From the NCBI GenBank assembly GCA_030610965.1, contig JAUWQU010000197.1, positions 1 through 6,961 of the forward strand: a stretch of DNA of 6,961 nt. The letters are read 5' to 3'. The notes beneath the pieces were generated by a model. The model did not search any database and was not told where the DNA came from. It worked only from the letters and a program-made list of their open reading frames with translations. Below are positions 1 to 6,400 of this stretch, piece after piece (positions within the stretch are counted from its first letter, which is position 1; every line of letters starts with the position of its first letter). A program made the translations under genes and the position numbers. Source of the DNA: Phycisphaerae bacterium (GTDB lineage: Bacteria; Planctomycetota; Phycisphaerae; SM23-33).

Positions 1-214
1 CTATTCTCCGCCTCTCCGAGATCCGGGGACGACATCCGGGGACAGTGGGCCTGCTGAAGAAGTTTCGGTCACGTGAAGAGCAGACCTCGCCCCCCCGCTG
101 CCGATCCTGTGGATCGCCGTGCCGCTGCTGATCCAGACGACGCTGATCTTCGCGATCGGCTACGCCCTGGCCCGCGCGCTGAAGCTCACCTACGCCGACG
201 CCGCCCCCTCAGCC
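1..214. repeat. Direct repeat, left copy, flanking the NLR/effector module
   Basis: This stretch recurs at 3262-3474. Positions 1-170 align with 3262-3431 without gaps, with about 17 mismatches by hand count (about 90% identity). Copy 2 then lacks one C of the run at 171-173. The match continues weakly through a perfect 17-base block (188-204 against 3448-3464) and fades at about 214. The first ~79 bases are not recognisable coding sequence, and the rest is the 3' part of an ACR3 gene. Both copies share the same left junction between unknown sequence and ACR3 sequence, so they descend from one already truncated ancestor. The repeat may extend left of the window, because the match is already present at base 1. 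No transposase, terminal inverted repeat or target duplication is visible. Confidence 0.9.
21..43. repeat. Short tandem repeat, 10-base unit every 13 bases
   Basis: The unit ATCCGGGGAC occurs at 21-30 and again at 34-43, separated by GAC. In the right copy (3282-3304) the second unit has one change, to ATCCGAGGAC. The GGGGACAGT that ends the block resembles short G-rich motifs scattered in many bacterial genomes near IS200-like (Y1) transposases. That link is only a resemblance, and no hairpin or transposase is present here. Confidence 0.5.
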
Positions 215-436
215 ATGATCGGCGCGAGCAACCACTTCGAGGTCGCCATCGCCACCGCGACGATCCTCTTCGGCCTATCCAGCGGCGCAGCCCTGGCCAC
301 CGTAGTAGGAGTCCTCATCGAAGTGCCCGTCATGCTCATGCTCGTAAAAGTCTGCCTGCGTACCCAAGGCTGGTTCCGCCCCGGCCGTACAATAACCCCC
401 ATCGAGTCAGACAGTGGAGTTTCTGATGTTGCTTGA
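80..436 (+). pseudogene. 3' remnant of an ACR3-family arsenite efflux permease gene
   Basis: The frame ending at the TGA of 434-436 encodes the last two membrane helices of an ACR3 (bile acid/arsenite transporter superfamily) permease. The first helix is ILWIAVPLLIQTTLIFAIGY, from 104. The family signature GASNHFEVAIATA follows from about 220, then a helix containing SGAALATVVGVLIEVPVML. A whole ACR3 protein has about 350-400 residues and ten helices; only about 118 codons remain. The frame is closed by a TGA at 74-76, and bases 1-79 do not look like ACR3, so the gene is truncated at its 5' end. The GTG at 119 lies inside a membrane helix and is not a credible start. The 3' end appears complete. 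The remnant cannot pump arsenite alone, and no ars regulator or reductase is present. Identification is firm; pseudogene status is inferred from the truncation. Confidence 0.85.
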
Positions 437-461
437 CATTTTCCGGAAGTCTGTATATGAT
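433..461 (+). promoter_or_regulatory. Near-consensus sigma-70 promoter for the NLR/effector unit
   Basis: The -35 box TTGACA (433-438) is a perfect consensus. A 17-base spacer separates it from the -10 box TATGAT (456-461, five of six matches). Transcription should start near 468, giving a leader of about 53 bases before the ATG at 521. The spacer contains an 8-base perfect palindrome, TTCCGGAA (441-448), which could be an operator, though it is short enough to be chance. The -35 box overlaps the last codons and stop of the ACR3 remnant. Confidence 0.75.
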
Positions 462-509
462 GCGCAAGTCGGCTTCGGGAAGTTAGTTAAACCATCACCT
501 GCCGGCAAT

Positions 510-514
510 GGGAG
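510..514 (+). promoter_or_regulatory. Ribosome binding site of the NLR-like gene
   Basis: GGGAG lies six bases before the ATG at 521 and supports that start. An ATG at 508 overlaps this site but is in another frame. Confidence 0.7.
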
Positions 515-520
515 ATTGCG

Positions 521-2641
521 ATGGGGAAGCAAGACATCGGGAATGTCTCAGACTCCGTAGTCCTTCAGTTTCGGGGGAACAACAATTCGATATCCATCTG
601 CCATGGCAGCGAGAAGCTGCTTGATCTTGAGCTGCCTATCCGCCGAAAGCAGGCGCTCCGCCCCCACCCTGATCCCGTGATGTGCAAGGTCAACACCTAC
701 GCGGAAGCGACCAAATTCGTGGGTCGCAAGCCGCTCCTGGATGGGCTTCTTGCATGGCTCGATTCCCCGCCGAAACTGTCCATCCGAACGTTCGCTGGTC
801 CCGCCGGGATCGGCAAGACCCGACTTGCCCTCGAATTGATGACCCGCTCGAAAGCCAATACCTTGGATGGCGGATCGAGGTTGTCTCCGGGTACTTGGGC
901 CGCGGGGTTCCTCGCGAGGCCTCAGCCGACGCCCGTTTCCGATATCCAAGGATTGCGCTTTGTCAACCCGGTTTTGGCGATCGTCGACTACGCGGCTTCC
1001 CTGCGAGCATTTCTCCGGTCTTGGTTGGAATACTTGGCCGTTAACCTCTCCGAGCAGAGTTGCCCCGTACGAGTCCTCCTGTTGGAACGAGACGCGTCGA
1101 CGGAGGCGGGCTGGCTCCATGATCTCATCAAACCGGAGCGTTTCAGCCGGGTCGGCTTGGCGGGGCATTTCTCCCCTCTTGAACCCACGCCCTTGCAGCC
1201 TCTGGAAAACGTTGCGGATCGCAAGGCCATTTTCCTGCAGATGCAAGAGCAGTTTGCGCAGATTGATGGCATCGACTACTCGGGACTTCCATCCGACAAG
1301 GAGGCCGTGCTCGATCATGCCCTTCAGGAGGCACAGTGGGGCAACCCGCTTCATACCATCATGGCAGCGGCTGCCTGCCTGCGGCGCGGACTGTCTGAGG
1401 TGTTGTCGATGTCCCGAACCGACTTGGCCGAATGCCTTGCCAGGGACCATGAGCTTGGCCGGATGAAACTGCAGCACGACAGTCTTCTTTCGGCCTATCT
1501 TGCGGCGTGCAGCACGATCAGCGGAGGGTTCTCGCAGCCTGAAGCGCGGGATTGGTCCGAGAAGCTTCTGAAGATAACTCAGACGGACTACCCGGGCAAC
1601 GGGCCCAGCCTGGCCCGCGACACCACCGAATTGCTGCCGAACGAAAAGAGCAATCTGGGTGTGGGCCAAGTCAAGCCCGACATTATCGGCGAGGCGTTTG
1701 TGTATCATGCGTTGACGGCGGACCCCTATCTGCTACCTACCGATGTCCTTGGCGACATGCTCTACGAGATATGTCAAGTGGTGCCGGAAGACCGAACGGC
1801 CGGCCAGGGCAAGGAAGACCCCATTGCCTACCTCATCCGGTTGTGGCGGGATTTCGGGGGTGTGCCGGAGCAGATGAGGGGTCACAAGCTGCCTGCGGCT
1901 GTCGGATCGCTCAAGTGGTTCGATGCTCTGCTGGCGAAGGCGGCGCAAGTGAAGGATCTGGGATTCCTGCGGCGCCTCTCTTCGGCGATCCCCCTTGGCT
2001 CCCTGACGCTGGCTGAGCCCGGTTTGCGACTCGAGCGGATGCTCTGCGAAGCACACCGGAAACTGGCGTCGTCTCAGCCGGAGGCGTTCCTTCCGGGCCT
2101 GGCTGCGTCGCTGAACAACCTGGGTGCCAGGCTGAGCGAGACGGGTCGTCGTGACGAGGCCCTGGAGGCGACTCGGGAGGCGGTCGAGATTCGCCGGAAA
2201 CTGGCGTCGTCTCAGCCGGAGGCGTTCCTTCCGGACCTGGCTGCGTCGCTGAACAACCTGGGCAACAGGCTGAGCGAGACGGGTCGTCGTGACGAGGCGC
2301 TGGAGGCGACTCGGGAGGCGGTCGAGACATACCGGAAACTGGCGTCGTCTCAGCCGGAGGCGTTCCTTCCGGACCTGGCAAGGGCTCTCGGGACGTTACA
2401 TATCGTTCAGAAGGCCGGTGGCGACCTGACGGCCGCGGAGAAATCACTTATCGAGGCGATCTCCGCCCTCTCGCCGGTCTTCGTTCAGCAGCCGCAACCT
2501 CTTGGGCGGCTCATGGCCTCTTTGGTCCGTCATTACATTGCGGTGGTTCAGGAACTGGGCCGCGAACCTGATGAGGACTTGCTGGAACCTCTCTTGCCGG
2601 CGCTCAGCGGACTCTTCAAGAAGGATGCCGCCGATGGCTGA
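521..2641 (+). CDS. STAND/NLR-like NTPase with N-terminal amyloid-type motif and C-terminal TPR repeats
   Basis: The product has 706 residues. Residues 6-26 form a short Asn/Gly/Ser/Val/Ile-rich motif with no enzymatic domain. A FVGR-type entry to the NTPase follows near residue 67. Walker A is GPAGIGKT at 93-100 and Walker B is VLAIVDYA at about 151-158. A GNP triplet at 274-276 matches the GxP motif of STAND/NB-ARC winged-helix regions. Residues 300-500 are helical linker. From residue 513, two full 46-residue TPR-type units (SLNNLGxRLSETGRRDEALE core) and a partial third are nearly identical, and degenerate helical repeats run to the end. STAND ATPases are switches that oligomerise on ligand binding; TPRs usually act as the sensor. 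No toxin domain is fused, so output probably passes to the downstream small protein, whose C-terminus carries a matching motif. The start is supported by GGGAG and a strong promoter. No disruption is visible. The STAND/TPR class is well supported; the role in immunity or cell death is inferred. Confidence 0.88.
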   Translation: MGKQDIGNVSDSVVLQFRGNNNSISICHGSEKLLDLELPIRRKQALRPHPDPVMCKVNTYAEATKFVGRKPLLDGLLAWLDSPPKLSIRTFAGPAGIGKTRLALELMTRSKANTLDGGSRLSPGTWAAGFLARPQPTPVSDIQGLRFVNPVLAIVDYAASLRAFLRSWLEYLAVNLSEQSCPVRVLLLERDASTEAGWLHDLIKPERFSRVGLAGHFSPLEPTPLQPLENVADRKAIFLQMQEQFAQIDGIDYSGLPSDKEAVLDHALQEAQWGNPLHTIMAAAACLRRGLSEVLSMSRTDLAECLARDHELGRMKLQHDSLLSAYLAACSTISGGFSQPEARDWSEKLLKITQTDYPGNGPSLARDTTELLPNEKSNLGVGQVKPDIIGEAFVYHALTADPYLLPTDVLGDMLYEICQVVPEDRTAGQGKEDPIAYLIRLWRDFGGVPEQMRGHKLPAAVGSLKWFDALLAKAAQVKDLGFLRRLSSAIPLGSLTLAEPGLRLERMLCEAHRKLASSQPEAFLPGLAASLNNLGARLSETGRRDEALEATREAVEIRRKLASSQPEAFLPDLAASLNNLGNRLSETGRRDEALEATREAVETYRKLASSQPEAFLPDLARALGTLHIVQKAGGDLTAAEKSLIEAISALSPVFVQQPQPLGRLMASLVRHYIAVVQELGREPDEDLLEPLLPALSGLFKKDAADG
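536..598 (+). other. N-terminal amyloid-signalling-type motif (BASS/RHIM-like) of the NTPase
   Basis: Residues 6-26 read IGNVSDSVVLQF followed by RGNNNSISI. The pattern is IGNV, a short Ser/Asp turn, V-x-Q-F, a glycine, an Asn run and alternating Ile/Ser. It is short, lies at the protein end, alternates beta-branched residues with Asn/Gly, and contains a V-x-Q-[hydrophobic] core like the RHIM [IV]-Q-[IV]-G core. The effector C-terminus at 3165-3236 has the same order of elements. Amyloid capacity is inferred from pattern and position only. Confidence 0.65.
2058..2379 (+). repeat. Near-identical 138-base coding repeats (46-residue TPR units)
   Basis: Units at 2058-2195 and 2196-2333 differ at about nine positions (about 93% identity by hand count). 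A third, partial unit at 2334-2379 matches the second exactly before diverging. The period of 138 bases is a multiple of three, so gain or loss of a unit keeps the frame. Identity at the DNA level, not only in the protein, points to recent duplication or gene-conversion-like homogenisation. Confidence 0.95.
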
Positions 2642-2763
2642 CGTTATCGAGGCCCTGATGCGGCTTCTTGCCTCCGGCCATCGCCAGGGCGAAAAACTAC
2701 CATATGCCGTTGTGGTCCATATCGATCACGTTGATAAGATCGTCAACATGCCTTTGTACAGCG

Positions 2764-2770
2764 AAAGGAG
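2764..2770 (+). promoter_or_regulatory. Strong ribosome binding site choosing the effector start
   Basis: AAAGGAG is followed by seven bases and then the ATG at 2778-2780, a near-ideal Shine-Dalgarno arrangement. It favours 2778 over the in-frame ATG at 2634, which overlaps the NTPase stop and has only a weak AAGAAGGA (2619-2626) before it. Confidence 0.75.
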
Positions 2771-2777
2771 ATTTGTC

Positions 2778-3239
2778 ATGAGCGAACTGGATCTGTCCCA
2801 GGCGAGTGACGCGGCGGCCTATATTGTTCAGGTTGTTGTCCCGTATGCCGTCGGTAAGATGGCGGACGGTGCACTGAATACAATGGGCAAGGATACCTAT
2901 GAGGCCGTGCGGGACAAAGCGACGACATTGTGGAAATGGGTTAAGGAGGCCTTTAAGGGCGATTCGCGACTTGAGGCAACGGTATCGCGCGTTGAGGAAA
3001 CGACGGATGCCCCGAAGTTCGCCGAGAACGTGGACTACCTTCACAGCGATCTGGCGACTTGGCTGCAGCACAATCCGCAATCGCTTGCCGAGTTGGCAAA
3101 GGAACTGGAGGGGCTCCGGCAACTGCTGCCGAATCTATCGGTCGCCAATTCAGGTGATCAGTCAATCGGCAACGTGACAGGCGGGGCCAAGGTTACGCAG
3201 ATTGGCCCCAACAGCAGCGGGAACACGGTAATCAACTAA
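2778..3239 (+). CDS. Small helical Bell-like effector with C-terminal amyloid-type motif
   Basis: The predicted protein has 153 residues. Residues 1-120 look all-helical: a hydrophobic, Ala/Val-rich stretch (AAAYIVQVVVPYAVG, about 12-26), then amphipathic helices rich in Lys, Glu and aromatics (TLWKWVKEAF near 50-59; LAELAKELEGLRQLL near 103-117). Residues 121-153 switch to a Gly/Asn/Ser/Thr-rich tail with IGNVTGG and VTQIGPN, matching the N-terminus of the upstream NTPase. Length, helical body and C-terminal motif fit Bell-domain effectors next to bacterial NLRs, the analogues of fungal HeLo/HELL pore-forming domains; assignment to Bell rests on this pattern, not on a profile hit. The gene lies 136 bases after the NTPase stop, on the same strand, with no terminator seen between, so the two are probably one operon. 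An in-frame ATG at 2634 overlaps the NTPase stop and would add 48 residues (201 in total); the strong ribosome site favours 2778. The gene is real with high probability; a killing role is inferred. Confidence 0.8.
   Translation: MSELDLSQASDAAAYIVQVVVPYAVGKMADGALNTMGKDTYEAVRDKATTLWKWVKEAFKGDSRLEATVSRVEETTDAPKFAENVDYLHSDLATWLQHNPQSLAELAKELEGLRQLLPNLSVANSGDQSIGNVTGGAKVTQIGPNSSGNTVIN
3165..3236 (+). other. C-terminal amyloid-signalling-type motif (BASS/RHIM-like) of the effector
   Basis: Residues 130-153 begin IGNVTGGAKVTQIGPN and end SSGNTVIN. Elements shared with residues 6-26 of the NTPase are IGNV, a short polar turn, V-x-Q-[IF], Asn-rich spacing and a final Asn-x-[IV]. VTQIG resembles the V/I-Q-I/V-G core of RHIM motifs, with one extra residue. 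The motif sits at the very end of the protein behind the helical domain, as expected for an effector that receives an amyloid template. Confidence 0.65.
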
Positions 3240-3261
3240 CGTTGAATCCCGGGACGCCTCA

Positions 3262-3474
3262 CTGTTTTCCGCCTCTCCGAGATCCGGGGACGACATCCGA
3301 GGACAGTGGGCCTGTTGAAGAAGTGCCGGCCGCGTGAAGAGCAGACCTTGCCAACCCGCTGACGATCCTGTGGATCGCCGTGCCGCTCTTCATCCAGACG
3401 ACGTTGATCTTCGCAATCGGCTACGCCCTGGCCGCGCGCTCAGGCTAACCTACGCCGACGCCGCTGAATCAGCG
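3262..3474. repeat. Direct repeat, right copy, flanking the NLR/effector module
   Basis: This is the counterpart of 1-214, offset by 3,261 bases (3,260 after a one-base deletion near 3432). It begins 23 bases after the effector stop and fades out within the 3' end of the convergent PEP-CTERM gene. Several differences from the left copy in the ACR3 part are synonymous (ctg/ttg, gcg/gca, ctc/ctt). Recombination between the two copies would delete the whole two-gene unit. Confidence 0.9.
3341..3474 (+). pseudogene. Second, shorter and frameshifted ACR3 permease remnant
   Basis: The frame from about 3341 reads ADLANPLTILWIAV and PLFIQTTLIFAIGYALA, the penultimate membrane helix of ACR3. A missing C near 3432, relative to the left copy, shifts it into a stop (TAA at 3446-3448). 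Homology to the left copy ends at about 3474, so the signature ASN...E helix and the last helix are absent. The residues ANPLT look closer to typical ACR3 than the left copy's APPLP, so neither copy is a simple derivative of the other. It cannot make a transporter. Confidence 0.8.
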
Positions 3475-6400
3475 CAACCGCGCCGAGCATTAGCAGGACC
3501 GCGGCCCCGGGCTCGGGAATCGGGATGGCCCGGTTGGACTCGCCGTAGTGGGTCAGAAGCAGTTCCAGGTCGTCGAAGTCCACGTCGAAGTCGCCGTCGA
3601 AGTCGCCGTCGGCCGTCGTTGCATCACTGCCCTGGCCCATGTGGGTCTTCAGGGCGATGTAGTCGGCCGCGTTAACCACGCCGTTAGAGTCGGCATCGCC
3701 GAGGAGGGACTCTGCCACATAGGCAAGGACGAAGTCGGAGAACCCCGGCGTCATAACCGTGATGAAGTTGGCCTCGGTGTCTTGCGAAATGACGGGCAGC
3801 TCATACCAAGCCGCCCCGTCGTAGTGGTAGACGCCGAGAAGGTCCTCGGACTCGCCGGCGCCGAGCAGGGACTCGTCGTAGGCGAACGTGAGTTCGACGT
3901 CGCCGGTAAATGCGCTGCCGTAGGTGATTTGCCAGAACTGCGCGATCGACTCGCCGGCCGGGGCGAAAGCGTCGCCGATGTCGGCGAGGTCGTCGCCGAG
4001 AGAGCCCTTGGCTTTGCGGCGGAATTGCGAGGCCAACACGCCACCGGGCGTGCTGCTGAACCTCGCGTCCATGCCACCGATGCACTCGTTGCTGCCGCCC
4101 CGGCCTCCCGAGGAGATGCGCAGCGAACTGATGGTCGAGTCTTCGTGGATGCCGTCTGTCAAGGCCGTCAGCGTCGCGGCCCCGTTGGTGTAGGCCAGAG
4201 AGTACTCGAAGAAATCCGAGAGGCCGAGGATCGCGACGGCGTCGAACTGCCCCTGCACCGCGGTGAAGCCGGTGACCAGCTCGAATGCGTCACCGGTGGT
4301 GGGCTCATAGGCTGAGAAGTCCATCACCAGCGTGCCGCCCACGGTGGCCAGGGAAAGCTGGCCGGTGGAGATGACCTGTCCGTAGTCGGTTCCGGCCGCG
4401 GTGCCGCGGACGTTGTAGCGCAGCATACCGCGGCCCTCGTTGGCGTCGGTGACGAACTGCATGTTCAGGTCGCCGCCGACCGACAGCGAGCTGCGATCCA
4501 GCGTCAGCCCGCCCCGCCCGCCGATGGCGCCGACGTATGCGGCGCCGCTGACGGAGGCCTGGCCGCCTCGGACAACCATGTCCCCGTCGCCCAGGCCGCC
4601 GATAAACAGCGTGCCGACGGTCAACTGCCCGCCGCTGATCGTGTATCGCCCGGACCCGTACTCCGGCACGCCCAAGGCCATCACGCTGTTGACGACGTGC
4701 GTACCGTCAAGCTGTGTGAACTCTCCGACCCCGCCGGCGCCGATCGATTCGGTGTCGCAGACGAGGCTGCCCGTTGAGTTCAGGTTGTACAAGCCCACCG
4801 AGCCGAAGTTGTACCCGAGTATCACGCTCTGGACGTTCGCGTTGCCGTCGGTGTGGTTGACCGTCCCCCTGCCGGACAGCCCGGCGTAAAGCGACTGGGC
4901 GGTGAGGGTGCCTCCGGCCAGATCGTAGGTGCCGTTGCCCAACGCCTCCGCGCCCAGTGTCAGCGCGGCCCCCGCGTTCACGCTGGAGCCCAGGCCTTCC
5001 TGGGCAAACGTGCCGGGAGCATCGTAGCCGACCGTCAGGCTACCGGCCGAGAAGCCCTGCCCGGCGCCGACGGAGTGAGTGCCCGCGGTGGGCCCGCCGG
5101 AGTGGCCGCTCTGAAGCCATCCGCCGAACGATATGTCGTCGCCGAAGCCGGCCCGCGCGTTCGTCCGTAACGTGCCCATGAATGGGCCGAAATCAAAGTT
5201 GGCGGGGCCGCTGACCGAGACGAAGTCAGCGGCGACCAGCCCGGCACCTAAGGTAAAGCTGCCTTGGCTGGCGACGTTGATCCCGCCCTCAGTGGTCAGC
5301 GTGCCGCCGTTGACGGCGAATGCCGCCGAGCCTCCGAACCCCACATTTACACTGCCGGCCGTCACCGTTCCCCCCAGCAACGCGTAACTGCTCTCGTCAG
5401 AGCCGGAGGCGAACCCGACGTGCAGGCCGCTGGTCACCGTGACATGGGAGGTTGCGCCCGTCTGCGCTACCGCGCCCCGCGACCGGGTTCCGATGGTCAT
5501 ACTGTGGGCCGACAGCAGGCCGCCGTACATCACGTAGCTTCCCAGCGAATCGGACAACTCACCGAGGCTCAGGTTGCCCGCCAGTGTAACGGTGCTGCCG
5601 TCGTACTGTTGGACTTCGCCCCTGCCGGCCTTGCCGATGACAGCTTCGTCGGCGGTGAACAGGCCGCCGGTGAAGTAGGCCGTGCCATGGCCATCGACCC
5701 CAACGCCGAGGTTCAGGTTGTTGGCCACGGTCGTGACGCCCCCGGACTGGAGCAGCGTTCCCTGGCCGTCCGTGCCGATGTTCAGCGTGTCGGCGGTCAG
5801 ATGGCCGGCCGAGCCGCTAAGGTCCTCGACGGTGCATTCGGCAGTCGCATCGGGCGAGTCGATGGTCAACTCCATCCCCGGCATGTTGAGGGTTCCCCCC
5901 CTCACCGTCAGCGAGCCGGCGAAGGTCCAGTTTCGGGTTACCTCCATGTGTCCCCGGGGACGGATGTCCACGTCGTCGGCGATGAGCGAGCCGGCACCCA
6001 GGTTGAACCGGCCCTGGCCCCAGAGGCTTACCTGCACCGTGCCCGCGGTCAGCGTTCCGCCGTTCAGGTTGTACGTGCCGTTGCCGTCGTACTCGCTGCC
6101 GATGGTCAGCGTCTCGGATACCGTGTTGGTGGACGTGTCGGTCTGGGTGAATGTCCCGTCGCTGCTGACACCGATGGCCTCGCTCGCGGCTGACAACGAT
6201 CCGCTTCCGCCGAGTGCGTAGTCGCCGCTGCTGGACAGGCCCCAGGCGACCCGGAGTTCGTCCCCGATCTCCACGTCGCCGCCGTTGTGCGTGAAGGTCC
6301 CGCCGCCCTGATAGCCGACGGTGGCTTCGTTTGCGTCCACGAACCCGCCGTCCAGTATGTAGTCGCCGCTGCCGGCCGGGGCCAAGCCGAGGATGATTCC

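Noticed and set aside
73..426. Plus-strand open frame of 117 residues, and the similar frame at 3334-3675
   Set aside because: Both are Arg/Pro/Asp-rich out-of-frame readings of the ACR3 remnants. The second also runs antisense into the PEP-CTERM gene.
119..436. A short intact membrane protein starting at GTG 119
   Set aside because: The GTG lies inside a recognisable ACR3 helix that continues upstream to about 104, so this is a truncated gene end.
548..1708. Long minus-strand open frame of 386 residues
   Set aside because: It is antisense to the STAND NTPase domain, has no recognisable motif and has shadow-like composition.
2058..2379. CRISPR-like or noncoding tandem array
   Set aside because: The 138-base period keeps the reading frame and encodes a well-known TPR pattern. 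There is no repeat/spacer alternation.
1911..2447. Minus-strand open frame with Pro-rich repeats
   Set aside because: It is the antisense reading of the TPR units; its repeats simply mirror the coding repeats.
2731..2756. Internal promoter before the effector (TTGATA and a weak -10)
   Set aside because: The -35-like box is acceptable, but nothing close to TATAAT sits at the right distance. The strong ribosome site is enough to explain expression from the operon.
3240..3440. Terminator between the convergent effector and PEP-CTERM genes
   Set aside because: I found only a short palindrome (TCCCGGGA near 3246) and no stem followed by a T-run on either strand, so none is called.
1..3474. Insertion sequence or integron cassette array
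   Set aside because: No transposase, integrase, inverted terminal repeats or attC-like hairpin can be seen, and the flanking repeats are direct and contain gene fragments.
5264..6193. Plus-strand open frame of 309 residues, and others at 3548-4315 and 4440-4889
   Set aside because: These are antisense shadows of the GC-rich PEP-CTERM gene, whose own frame has clear domains and repeats.
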